A program made the position numbers and the translations under genes. DNA of 64,000 nt from contig OX457064.1 of the NCBI GenBank assembly GCA_949752795.1, positions 38,684,368 to 38,748,367 on the forward strand, given 5' to 3'. The notes under the pieces were generated by a model, which was given only the letters and a program-made list of their open reading frames with translations, ran no database searches and was not told the DNA's origin. Numbering within the stretch: position 1 is the stretch's first letter; every line of letters begins with the position of its first letter. This DNA is from Hyperoodon ampullatus. Its lineage: Eukaryota > Chordata > Mammalia > Artiodactyla > Ziphiidae. This document shows, piece by piece, positions 1 through 10,243 of the stretch.

Positions 1-37
1 AACCAAAACATGAAATGTTCTAGGTCTTTGTGCTTAC

Positions 38-179
38 GTTAGAGGTCTCTGAGTTGCAATGATATAATCAGGTCTTCCATTCTTATAAACTAAGCGTGCA
101 TTTGACTGCACCCAAGTCCATCGATTGTCTTTCTTAAGAAGCCTGAACACTATCATGCCAGTCTCTCCAGTCTTAATCA
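38..179 (-). CDS. AHR: AHR coding exon 9 (end of PAS-B and PAC motif)
   Basis: Encodes residues 339-385 (339 completed across the junction) plus two bases, starting [19 protein letters not shown] and ending [12 protein letters not shown]. The acceptor TAG ends at 180 and the donor GTAAGC starts at 37. Met347, Phe350, Ser364 and Gln382 of the pocket are conserved. Ala380 corresponds to mouse Ala375 and human Val381; in mice and humans this position is well known to set dioxin affinity, Ala being the high-affinity state. Exons 10 and 11 of AHR are outside the window. Confidence 0.97.
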
Positions 180-1010
180 CTAAAACAAAAAAGAAATTAT
201 CAGATCCAAAATCAACACAATAATCTCTGTAATATTTCTAGATGTAATTCACATATCACCAAAGATGATAAAGATATTGATGACTTTTAAGCACAGTATA
301 TTAAAATGTATCAAAATACTTCTTCAGCATTGCTATTTTTTCCTGTTTCATACTAAATTTATTATTTAAATGGTTCAAGAAAAGATTAAGTCGGACAATT
401 CTCGTAACACATGAAAAGAGAGTATAGAGTTTGGAGGGAAAATTGTTTTCGTTTTAAAAAAAGGGAACATTTCCTACAGCCTAATATTTTACTATACACT
501 TTTTTTTTTTTTGTGGTACGCGGGCCTCTCACTGTTGTGGCCTCTCCCGTTGCGGAGCACAGGCTCCGGATGCGCAGGCTCAGCAGCCATGGCTCACGGG
601 CCCAGCTGCTCCGCGGCATATGGGATCCTCCCAGACCGGGGCACGAACCCGTATCCCCTGCATCGGCAGGCGGACTCTCAACCACTGCGCCACCAGGGAG
701 GCCCTTTTACTATACACTTTTAAAGCATAATCTCTATTAACATAAATTTTAGAATTAAAAATGATGCCATTAAAAAAAAAACTCCTGAGCAAAAACGTGG
801 GCAAAATGGTCATTTTCAGAGTAATTAAACTACTTAATTCCTGTGTGGCAGCTAATAAATAGTGTAACTCAGGCTAATCATAATTGTGTGATACTAAGGA
901 GAAGTTTATCCAAATAGTTTCCTTAAACACATTACATTAGTAATAATTTGAAACACGTACTAGAGCATAAGCTGCTTTCACAGCCAAGCTCATAAGAAAC
1001 TACAACTTAC
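180..1010 (-). other. AHR: AHR intron 8
   Basis: 831 bp of AT-rich sequence between the two exons that finish PAS-B. It holds one CHR SINE (501-704) in the same orientation as AHR. Nothing else recognisable. Confidence 0.9.
501..704 (-). mobile_element. CHR SINE, short form, sense to AHR in intron 8
   Basis: On the minus strand the element reads from its tRNA-like head (plus-strand end, CACCAGGGAGGCCC) to a short A tail. The B box (GGTTCGTGCCCC on the minus strand) is intact. Perfect 17-bp target duplications TTTTACTATACACTTTT lie at 487-503 and 705-721, proving retroposition. About 200 bp, typical of the young cetacean short CHR form. Confidence 0.95.
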
Positions 1011-1120
1011 TCCGGATATGGTACTCAGCACAATAAAGCATATCAGCAGCATGAATAAATTGATATCCTGATCCTCTCATGCATAGCTCTGCTTCGGTAT
1101 AGCCTAAAACAATTCTTCCT
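1011..1120 (-). CDS. AHR: AHR coding exon 8 (PAS-B helices)
   Basis: Encodes residues 302-338 (302 completed across the junction) plus one base, including [30 protein letters not shown] and AEYHIR. The acceptor CAG ends at 1121 and the donor GTAAGT starts at 1010. Pocket residues Leu307, Leu314, Tyr321, Ile324 and Cys332 (human 308, 315, 322, 325, 333) are retained. Met316 replaces a Thr and Tyr335 replaces a Ser found in human and mouse AHR as I recall them; each needs only one base change. Both look like genuine codons rather than read errors, but I have only this one sequence. Confidence 0.96.
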
Positions 1121-3449
1121 CTGTTTAAAAAAAAGGCAAAATAAGAATGAAATTAAAATATAACAAAAATGAAGTAGCCAACATCAATTCATTAGTTATA
1201 TGCTAGTTTCTGTATTATGTTGACATTCAGAATTTCACACTAGCAGGTAGAAACACAATTCTGTAACTGCTCTCTTTTGCTTATAGTTGCAAATTTCACT
1301 TCTAGACTATTTTCTTCTCCTGAATAAAGACAGACCATGAAAATTGTTGCTAAAGATCAGTCTAACAGAGTAGATTATATAGGTGAAACACAAAATCTCT
1401 AATTAAATTCTAGAATACTTATACTACATTTTGAGGGGCAGGGTTTCTCCAACCTGTCTGCATTCCCGTTATTAGGAAGGAGAAAAGTAGCAACATGCTT
1501 TGGTTACTAAACATCTAGGGCTAAAAGTCAAAGTTTCTATAATTTAAAAATGTAAAACAAGCCAACAATAAATGTCATCAGGATACTGAATCTTATATAA
1601 ACACATCATCTGTATAATACAGAAATTGTGTCAAATATTGTAAAATAATAAAATGATTTGTGAACGTGATGAAATTTTATTTTAAAAGGCTATGCTGTAA
1701 AGTATGAAATAATAATAGCTACTATAATAATAAACAATACTATAATCAACACCATATAGAAAATATATACATGCTAAGACACACTTACTGCAACAAAATA
1801 TACATTTGGTAAAATAAACCTGAAAAGGTTTCACTTACTTGGCATCACAACCAGTAGGTGAAAAGTCTAACTTGTGTTTGGTTCTAAAGATGAAATTTTT
1901 GGTTCGGATTTCAAGTATGGATGGTGGCTGCAGTGGAGTAGCTATTGCAAACAAAGCCAACTGAGGTGGAAGTATTGATCCATCTTTCCCTTTCTTGTTC
2001 TGTCCGTGAAGATACTTCAATCTCCCCTGGAAATTCATTGCCTTAAAAAACCAAAACACAGTTCATTAAGATCAACGCTTTAAAATGTTTCCTTTTTAAA
2101 GGCTCCATCAAGGCCATTTCCAGTGTTCTTGATAATTCCATAAAAGTTCATGAGGCTATCAAATGTGACTTGAATTCCTTTCTCCCCAGAAAGCCCATTA
2201 AAAATATCCTAAAAGGTAGTATGAGGGCTATCCTCAAGGGATTGGTAAGTGAACCACTCAGTGCTTTAATAGGTCACAAAAGGAAGACCTAATGGTTTTC
2301 TGACCTTGCGGCTGCCCTACCATCCACACCTAGCACGGGTCCATGCATACCGCACACTCAAACTCTATTTCCTAAACGAATGAATAGTGATAAAGCCACA
2401 AGTACATATTAATTTTCAGATATAGTCTGTGGATTAGTCCACAGCTCAGTATATTTCAAAATTCATGGGAATCTTTTATAGAGAGATAAAACAACTGTTT
2501 AAAAACACTAAAATGAATCATAAAGCCATACAAAGAACACACAACTCTATTAAAGAATAATTTTAGAAGACGGAGGAAACAGAGACAATTTAATCATGAC
2601 TATGATCTGGTTGCTTAAAACAGTACCAGGCCAAGGGATGATTCTGACATCAATATGAGAGCAGCCCAAGGGAGAAAAGGCCCAATTACACAAAAATTCC
2701 ACCTAGACATACATACTAACTGATGATCAGTACTAGGAACCTAGCTCAAAGCACAGTTCTAATTCTGGGTCAGCAAAACTACCTTCAGGAATAAACACAC
2801 CAACAAAAATCATCGTTTGCTAATAGATTTGATTATGTTTCCAATTCCTGATAAGTCACAAAAGTCATATGCAACATGCTTTGTCTCTTCTTCTGTACCT
2901 GGTGGAGTGCACAATCTTCAAGACACAGGCACCTGACGGGCCAGGCCGTCTCTACTCTTAGTGTCCTGCCTACACTGCTCCCTGGCCATCCTACTCAGGA
3001 GTTCACACTGCTCAAGAGCATTTCATACTAAAAGAGGATCCTGCCATCATGAAGACACAACCACTTTTTTACACGGCAGTTATTCCAGCCATGCGGAAAA
3101 GGCCGTGATAATTTTTCCATTTGGCAGGCATTAAATCCAAGGAGGGTAAGCAGTCTGCTGCCGAAGAAGTGCTATGTAATTCTCTATCTTATACCTAAAA
3201 AGTCCAAAAAAAGGGGAAAGATAGAGAGTTCCCTGTTATTCCACTCAGTCTTTGTTACTGCATCCTAAAGGATAGAGATTTTGAGTTATGGAAGATATTT
3301 TTAAAACGTTACTGTCCTTTATAAAATTATTTAATAAAGTAGATTTTTATAACCTAAACTCAAATACATTCAAATTAAATTGGTTTCACTTTTCTTTTTA
3401 ATTTTCTAAAACTTAATAGTAAATGGCAGTAAAAGATTTTGCACCTTAC
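1121..3449 (-). other. AHR: AHR introns 7 (1121-1838) and 6 (2042-3449), around exon 7
   Basis: Both introns are AT-rich and seem free of recent SINE or LINE insertions. I recognise no element or gene in them apart from exon 7 between them. Much of the sequence may be ancient repeat too decayed to name. Confidence 0.6.
1839..2041 (-). CDS. AHR: AHR coding exon 7 (PAS-B, first half of ligand pocket)
   Basis: Encodes residues 235-301 plus two bases, from [13 protein letters not shown] to DFSPTGCDA. The acceptor AAG ends at 2042 and the donor GTAAGT starts at 1838. PAS-B binds ligand and HSP90. Pocket residues described in the AHR literature that are visible here (human numbering is one higher) are Thr288, His290 and Phe294, all conserved. 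Two substitutions stand out relative to human: Ser295 for Thr and Thr297 for Ile, just after the first strands. A 203-bp exon with intact frame. Confidence 0.97.
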
Positions 3450-3580
3450 CAGAAAACCAGATGAATTATCCAGCAGACACCTTAGTCGGCAAACGAAACA
3501 CCTTTCCATAGACGAAGAGTTCTCTGGAGGAACCTGGTCTGGGTTATAATAGACTGCTGGCTGTGAGAGGCCATTAGCTT
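3450..3580 (-). CDS. AHR: AHR coding exon 6 (inter-PAS linker)
   Basis: Encodes residues 191-234, from [20 protein letters not shown] through the conserved block [11 protein letters not shown]. The acceptor CAG ends at 3581 and the donor GTAAGG starts at 3449. It enters in phase 1 and leaves in phase 0. The N-terminal half is divergent linker. The C-terminal half, which contains the Cys-rich block with RCF, CRL and RCLLDN, is conserved. Length equals the human exon as judged from the protein, so the alignment stays in register. Confidence 0.96.
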
Positions 3581-4275
3581 CTGTAGAAATAATAGCAACA
3601 CAAAGTTACTTCCCATTTTGCTGTAAAATTAAGTGTTTGAACAGCTGAAATTTGTGTTAATTTCTAAACCAAAGTCTGTATTTGGATTACAAAAGAAAAA
3701 TCGCTTTCAGAAGGGGAGCTAGTGAAAAGAATTAAAACTTATTGAATAACATTTTCACTACATAGAACTTTACCTATTCGGCTGTTTTTATTTCTATTGA
3801 GCTATCCTGTCAACAATTTCTATATTTTCTAAGCCTTTTTTTCTTTTTAACATTTTCACAGATGTGTGAAAACACTGCTTGCATTGAAAGAAGGTTTTTT
3901 ATCCTTGCATATGCTAGTCTGCTTTTATATTTGGTGCATTTTAAAGACAGAACAATTTATGCACACTCCAGAATCAACCTTGTACATTCCTTCCCCCTTT
4001 TCACAATAGTGTAAGAGTTCTTTTTATACAATATATTAGTGAGTATATGGCTATACTTTGTCACGTGAAATTCATCAATGGCTGTCATCTGTCAAAACCC
4101 CCCTTAGGTCACCAGGCTCCCTGTGACCTGCCTCTGGCCCACAGCCAGAGATTCATGTCTTTCCCCTTCTTCCCAACCTTCACCATGGAGTTCTATGCCC
4201 CTAAAGGTTCTCTGCCTTCTTTCACAGAATTATATCAAAAAATCCCCAACACTATCTTTTGGTCAACATTCTTAC
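3581..4275 (-). other. AHR: AHR intron 5
   Basis: 695 bp of AT-rich sequence with no repeat or motif that I can name. Confidence 0.6.
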
Positions 4276-4399
4276 CATCAATTTTTTGTCCAGAGTCTGG
4301 ACACTGTGGAGGGTTTAATGCCCAGTGCAGCTGGCGCTGAAATTCAGCTCGGTCTTCAGTATGGATCAGTTCATACACACTCTGATGGATGACATCAGA
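4276..4399 (-). CDS. AHR: AHR coding exon 5 (rest of PAS-A and start of inter-PAS linker)
   Basis: Encodes residues 150-190 plus one base, from [20 protein letters not shown] through HWALNP and into the variable linker [11 protein letters not shown]. The acceptor TAG ends at 4400 and the donor GTAAGA starts at 4275. The PAS-A part is strictly conserved, while the linker after about residue 176 differs from human at several positions (Pro, Pro-Asp, Lys, Asp), which is the usual pattern for this region. Plus-strand reading frames over this exon are coincidental. Confidence 0.96.
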
Positions 4400-4999
4400 C
4401 TAAAGAAAAAAAGTACAAGGAAATTAACAAGTACTGATTTTTTAAAAACGTGGCTTACTAATTTCAAACCTTGCTAGATTAGTGGGTGCTTGTTAGTGGT
4501 GATGAACGCAAATGAAATGATTGCAAAGCTCTCTAGGAATCCAATATAGGAAAAGCTAGAAAAAGACTAGCACTGTAATTGACAAGTCAAAAGTTATTTG
4601 CCATCACTTCCCTGTGTGAATGCTTTTCAGTGAAATAAGTCACCTTCCCACGCCTTAATTGCAGCACATTAAGTTCTGCTGATTTTTATCTATTTACTGA
4701 TCTTTTAAAATCCTCCTTCTTCCACAAAACCTTGTCTGAACATCCAGCTGCATTTGACTTCTCTAAGCTTGATAGTATTATGTATTTCCTTCACTGCTCT
4801 CTAATAGTTTTCCTTATATGAAATTTTTACTTCTAGAAGATTCCATAAGAGTAAGGGATTATGCCATTACCAGGTCAGAATCCCTCCTTCACCTCTTGCT
4901 TCTCAGCATTTACTACAGTGCTGAGCCCTTAGCCCTTCCACCAGAATTGCTCTAATTTTTTTTATTGCAACTCATGGCAAGAAATACATTTTCTATCCA

Positions 5000-5001
<2 letters not shown>

Positions 5002-5033
<32 letters not shown>
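5002..5033 (+). repeat. (GT)n microsatellite
   Basis: About 16 uninterrupted GT units in intron 4, just upstream of an L1 fragment. Likely length-polymorphic. Confidence 0.95.
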
Positions 5034-5036
<3 letters not shown>

Positions 5037-5087
5037 CACACGTGGAAAAAAGTTTCACAGAACACTTCTTTTATGTGTGACAATATT

Positions 5088-5166
5088 TTTTAAATTTATT
5101 TTTATTGGTGTATATTTGCTTTACAATGTCCTGTTAGCTTCTACTGTACAGCAAAATGAATCAGCC

Positions 5167-5217
<51 letters not shown>

Positions 5218-5472
5218 TACCCTCTCTTTGGTATTTCCCTCCCATTCAGGTCACCACAGTGCGTTAAGTAGAGTTCTCTGTGCTATACAGTATGTTCCCA
5301 TCAGTTGTCTATTTTATACATAGTATCAATAGTGTATATGTGTCAACCGCAATCTCCGAATTCCTCCCACCCCACCCCTCTCCCCGCTAGTATCCATACA
5401 TTTGTGTTCTATGTCTGTCTCTATTTCTGCTTAGCAAATAAGGTCATCTCTGCCATTTTTCTAGATTCCACG
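5088..5472 (-). mobile_element. L1 3'-end fragment in intron 4
   Basis: Minus-strand copy of a cetartiodactyl L1 3' region, with the typical TTTATTGGTGTAT, TTTACAATG and GTACAGCAAAATGAATCAG blocks. Matching target duplications TATGTGTGACAATATT lie at 5072-5087 and 5473-5488. A (TA)n/(CA)n array (5173-5217) has grown inside it where L1 copies usually carry a short ATATAT stretch. Confidence 0.88.
5173..5217 (+). repeat. (TA)n(CA)n microsatellite inside the L1 fragment
   Basis: About 16 TA units followed by six CA units. The location inside the L1 suggests expansion after insertion. Confidence 0.9.
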
Positions 5473-5879
5473 TATGTGTGACAATATTGTGTTTTCTATT
5501 TCATTTCAAGCAACTAAAAGGAATGATTGATGGTGATCCACTATATCAATTTCATAACCCACTAATGAGTCACCAGATGCAGTTTTAAAAATGGTGCCAT
5601 AAACCACCACCAATGTCAGATATGAATGTTTTCTTAAAGAATATCCAGGTTATATGTATATACGAAGAAAAAAACAGATTGGGAAACAGCTAATCTTTCT
5701 GATTTCTTAACTGTTATGAATCACATCAAGTAATAATTAAACTAGTTATGCAATTAAGTTGCAAACAGGCTTTTCCATGGACATTAGTATATTTTCTTTA
5801 AAGTTCAAAAATACTTAAGTTAGGCTTTGTATCAGTAGCCAGATTCCACCACTTTAGCTATCTGGACTTAAATCTTCCT

Positions 5880-6720
5880 ACGAACTTTATCTTCTAGCAT
5901 GAAGTCATCTCTATGCCATCCATTACAAAATGCCAGAGTTATCTTCTGAAATATAGATTGGAGCATACCCGTTCCCTTTAACAAAAACATTTAGTGGCTT
6001 CTATAGCGTGTATGACATAATTTAAACTTCAGTCTATGTAACAGTGCAGACGGTGCCATTCAACCATCAGTCTTGGCATCACCTGGGAGCTTGTTAGAAA
6101 TGAAATACATGGGCCCCACTCTGACATACTGAATCAGATTATATGGGAATGAGGCCCATCAATTTTATGACATCTTATGAAGTTCTTCAGGTGATTCTTA
6201 TGCACATTAGAATGTAAGAACTACTGATACATAAGAGTTGTTAGGATTCAAGTGTACTTACAAACTTCTCAAGTCATATTGGATGTTCTTGCCCCTCAAA
6301 TATGACGAACACCTTATTACTCCATTTATTCACTATACACTCAGTAACATTAAACCAAACACGCTCACCTCCTTCAAGGCCTTCCAACCTACTGTCTACA
6401 GTACGTCTAGCTTTTCTTCTCTGTGTTCCCTCCACAATTGTCCACCCATCGGATCCTACACTTTCTTTAGGTTAGCTTAAATACCATTTCCTTCAGGAAA
6501 ACTTCCATAATCCATACAAGTCGGAATTAAAGGGAGAAGCCATAGTATTTTGCTCATACCTTTACATATCACCTCATTCATTTCATAGTTGTCATATACC
6601 TTCCAGTATCCATAACTAATTTGATGGTAAATATTCTGTCTGCCCCTGTCCAAACCCTATCTGCCCCTTACCCTAAAGTTTTGTATACATAAGAGTTCTT
6701 TATAAGTGAAAGAAGAAACA
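5880..6720 (+). repeat. Decayed L2 LINE, interrupted by a MER5A-like element
   Basis: Two arms (about 5880-6041 and 6226-6720) resemble the L2 3' region read on the plus strand, for example a block like AACATTTAGTGGCTTCTATA and cytosine-rich stretches with TTCCTTCAGGAAAACTTCC. Divergence is high, so limits are approximate. Confidence 0.5.
6042..6225 (+). repeat. MER5A-like hAT-Charlie remnant
   Basis: Contains the family hallmarks GGCATCACCTGGGAGCTTG, a GGGCCCCAC block, TACTGAATCAGA and CAGGTGATTCTTATGCACA. Ends are CAGTG and CTACTG. Non-autonomous DNA transposon, ancient, inserted in the L2. Confidence 0.8.
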
Positions 6721-6952
6721 CAAAATCCATGACTCACATATACCCTTAAGGAAATTATAATGCAGTAGATTTTTAAAAGTATAAAAATATATTAGCTGCA
6801 AACATATACTTTTTTATTCTATAGCATCTGTATTTTAATTATATTTTATATATACAAATTATTGCTTGTGTCCCTAAGTATAAGATAAATTAAAAGTAGA
6901 AAATTAATTTTCAAAAAAAATTTTTTTAATGACCTAAGAAAAATATATTTAC

Positions 6953-7042
6953 CTGCTGAAACCCCAGGTAATCTTGTATAGTAGAAGAAGCATAAAAGAC
7001 CAAAGCATCTGTAGTGACAACCAATACAAAGCCATTCAGTGC
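6953..7042 (-). CDS. AHR: AHR coding exon 4 (first part of PAS-A)
   Basis: Thirty complete codons, residues 120-149, starting [19 protein letters not shown] and ending QDYLGFQQ. The acceptor TAG ends at 7043 and the donor GTAAAT starts at 6952. This is the first beta strands and helices of PAS-A, which supports dimerisation with ARNT. It is apparently identical to human AHR as I recall it. The exon lies between a long intron 3 (7.0 kb) and a 2.6 kb intron 4. Confidence 0.96.
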
Positions 7043-8033
7043 CTACAAGGAAAAAAGTTACAAAATTAGTAATGTGACTAAATAAAAATATTATCATCCA
7101 TAAATACTGACTTCAGTTAAGGCTGTTACTTTTATTGATGAAAAAAATCTTTAAAATGGTTAATATTATTACACTCCACAAATGCAGAAACACCACACAC
7201 CCCAGTAGGGAGAAGAATCTATTCACACCTTTTGATTCTGCCAAAGAAAAGCTTAGAAGTAATTTAATACTCAATCACAATAACTTTAATATTTATTTCT
7301 TCTTCTTCCTCATGCTTTAGATTTTGTTTTAAATATACTGTACATGTTTTTTAAATATAATTGTATACACATCATTTACTGTAATCTGTCACACTGCTTT
7401 TAAAGGAAGATAGTGTGTAAATATGTTTATTAGAACCATAAAAAAATTTGATAGAAGAAAAGCTCTGTGCAAAGATAGTTTAAGCACTGACACAGTTTGA
7501 AATGTGGATGCTCTCAAAGTATCATAAAACTTTAAAAAACTTTTTATTAGAAAAGGAATACACAAATGGACTCTACATAAAATACACATGTAGAACAAAT
7601 ACATGTAAGACAAGTACACAGCAAATATAGTCCATTTAAATTTAATATAATTACTAATATATTTAGGTTTAAAGCTATCATTTTATAGGTGTTATTTTTA
7701 TCAGTTCCACATATACTATGCTGCTTTTTCTTTCCATATTGCCTGCTTTGGGCCAATTATTTTTTATTACTACTTCTTTCTTTTAGTTTAAAAGTTATCC
7801 TCTCTTTTCCTATTCTTCTAGTGGTGGTTCAAGTCCAATGTTAATATCTCTATACCCTAAGGTAATAAAAGTATTTAGATCAAATTAAACATTAATTGTG
7901 ATCACATATTTTAATTCTAAAGCCCTCATTATTTCCTGCTTGAGTTTAATTCCGTACTTGTTTTACTCTATGCTATGTGATCATTGTTAAACCCTCCTGA
8001 GACACTCTTCTTCATGTAAAATGAGACGTGGAA

Positions 8034-8225
8034 TGGTCTAGTTTAAGAACCACATAGTTTGGAGTCAGAATTTGGACTGGATTCTTTTGTTTCTTACTAA
8101 CTGTGTGGTTTTATTAAGTTATTTACCCCTTCAAGCTTTAGTGTCATTGTTTGAAAAACAGGCACTGTACAGTGCCTGGTAGAGAGCTGGCACTCAATTC
8201 ATGTAAGGCACCATTACTATAATAT
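8034..8225 (+). repeat. MIR SINE (forward)
   Basis: Shows the order ACTAACTGTGTGG, a T-rich stretch like TTACCCCTTCAAGC, GTGCCTGG and GCTGGCACTCAATTCATG typical of MIR. Ancient and diverged. Confidence 0.6.
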
Positions 8226-8565
8226 GAGGTTGTGGAAATGAGCAGATAAAGATTTACATGATCATGCTTTGTGAACTATAGAGAGATATATAAACGACAG
8301 CAAGTAGTTCATTCAACACTTAATGAAATATTGCATACCAAAGAGGATGCATGCTAAGTACTGAGATTCAAAACTGAAGAAGCTACTGCACCTGTGCTTA
8401 TGATGCCCACACAGTCTTGTAGATACCCTCACTGTTAGATGAGGTAAAAGAAATACGGTGACTGTCTTGCTTTTCCCTCAAAGTCCTTTCACCTTCAAGA
8501 TCCCTGTTCTATATTATACTTCTGAGAACTTAATTATGCAGACAACAAACAGCACCTACTATTTA

Positions 8566-8795
8566 ACAGCCACCTTCTAAATGCTTTTTATTTAATGTAT
8601 TCAAGTACTTTAATTCCCTCAGCAATCCACTGAAGTAGGTGTCATATTCCAGTTTTTAAATCGAGGAAACTGAGGTAAAGAGCTGCACAGTAACTTGCCC
8701 ACGGCCATACAGCTAGGAAGAAGCTGAGCCAGAAGGTAAACTTTGTCTAGCTCTAAAGCCTGCACACTTAACGTTATATCATGATCTACTGCTTT
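8566..8795 (-). repeat. MIR SINE (reverse)
   Basis: GAGGAAACTGAGGTAAAGAG, GTAACTTGCCCACGGCCATA and CAGCTAGGAAG are the reverse complement of the MIR core. Well preserved for this family. Confidence 0.8.
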
Positions 8796-9239
8796 TATGT
8801 GTTACTGATCACCAACTGTTGCATGCCTATAACTCATGTAATCACAACTGGGATCTAAGATCCTTGACTTTAGATATTATGCCTTATAAAACCTGGCAAT
8901 TTCCCCAGGATGAAAAATGGCGATGGCACCCACCAAGAACTTAAATGTTTAATGATTTACACCCCCAAAATTGAGTATTATTAAGTTTTAGCTGGCAGTA
9001 ATAGTATATATCCATTACCGCATTTTTTTATCTTGCAGATGTCTTCCTTCTAGAAAATAGTATCCATTGATCATATGCATATTATTTTGTAGAATATCAT
9101 GTTTTTCGAACAGTGGAATGAATTTAGTACTGTACAATAAGCTCATTAGTGCATGCCAGGTGACACAAAGATAATTTAGGGTATGACAGGTAAACACTCT
9201 TAGACAAATGTTAGTTGTCAGATATAAAACAAAAAGACT

Positions 9240-9289
9240 CTTAAAAGAATATATACATACCAATCTTAAAAGAATATATACATACCAAT
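9240..9289 (+). repeat. Perfect 25-bp tandem duplication
   Basis: Two identical head-to-tail copies of a 25-bp unit that begins CTTAAAAGAATATA and ends CATACCAAT, at 9240-9264 and 9265-9289. Identity indicates a recent duplication. Confidence 0.9.
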
Positions 9290-10000
9290 TATATGGATAT
9301 TAAATGATCTTAAATACCATGTGGAGCAAGGTTATTACTTGTACTGAATTATTATCTTAGTAAATTAAAAGAAGGAATTAATTTGGTAATTACATATTAA
9401 TAAAAGAGATTATTATTCTTTGGTCTAAGTCACAACTATCTCTCTATCTGAAAATCATGTTGAGCTTCACTTACTATTTAATAAGAGAAATAAACTGCAA
9501 TTAGTACTGTTATTTATAATTTCAACTGCTGTTATCTCAAAAATGAAGCTACAGATTTTAATAAGCACAGTATTAAGTAGCAATGGATAGAACATATTTA
9601 AATATATGAAAATAAACAACTAAAGCAAATAACAGATAATGAAACGATACAAAAAGTTATTTTATTGTTTTATTTTTATTCTTCATAAAACAGTAACAAA
9701 TTTAAGCTAATCAAGAAAATAAATATTTTAACCTTTCATTAAACATCTTGTAACATTTTCTTCATGTGCCTCCTTTGTTAAAACCAAAGGAAAAGATTTC
9801 GTTTCAAAAGTTTCAAGCCAAATGGTATACTGTACCTCTGGAAACATCCTCTGCATTTAAGTGGTAACTAGGTGATAACCGCACGTTGGAAATATAAAGT
9901 AAGATGCCATTATGGCAACTGTGTATAATGAAATATGCCATTTTCACATGTCTACAATGTGCTTAGCTGCTTCATAAGAGATAAGAGGTTATGGCCCTAA

Positions 10001-10063
10001 GCAAATTGTATAGTGTGTGATGCTTCCTACTATAGAGGAAGCATCACATACTATACAAATGGC
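10001..10063. other. Hairpin-forming inverted repeat in AHR intron 3
   Basis: Arms 10006-10028 and 10036-10058 are complementary over 23 positions with one mismatch (which can be a wobble pair in RNA) and a 7-nt loop, ACTATAG. Pairing continues weakly to about 10001/10063. It does not belong to the L1 that starts near 10244 and I do not recognise it as a known transposon. Either strand could fold; on the AHR sense strand the hairpin would be part of the pre-mRNA. Confidence 0.8.
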
Positions 10064-10243
10064 ATCCAACAGAATTAATGACAAGACCATTTATTTTAAA
10101 TACCTAAATATTTCCACTCTTCAGAAAATTAAAAAGTTAACACTAGTTTTGCAACAGTATATTTTTATTCTGGGTCCTTGACATAGGATATGTTTACAAT
10201 TTATCTAAACATTCTAGGGGAAAAATAAAAATCATGGGCCCAG

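Noticed and set aside
501..704. tRNA gene suggested by A and B boxes in this and other CHR copies
   Set aside because: These are tRNA-derived SINE heads with target duplications and A tails, not tRNA genes; no cloverleaf of a functional tRNA is kept.
9240..9289. CRISPR-like or other array of direct repeats
   Set aside because: Only two adjacent copies with no spacers, in a mammalian intron.
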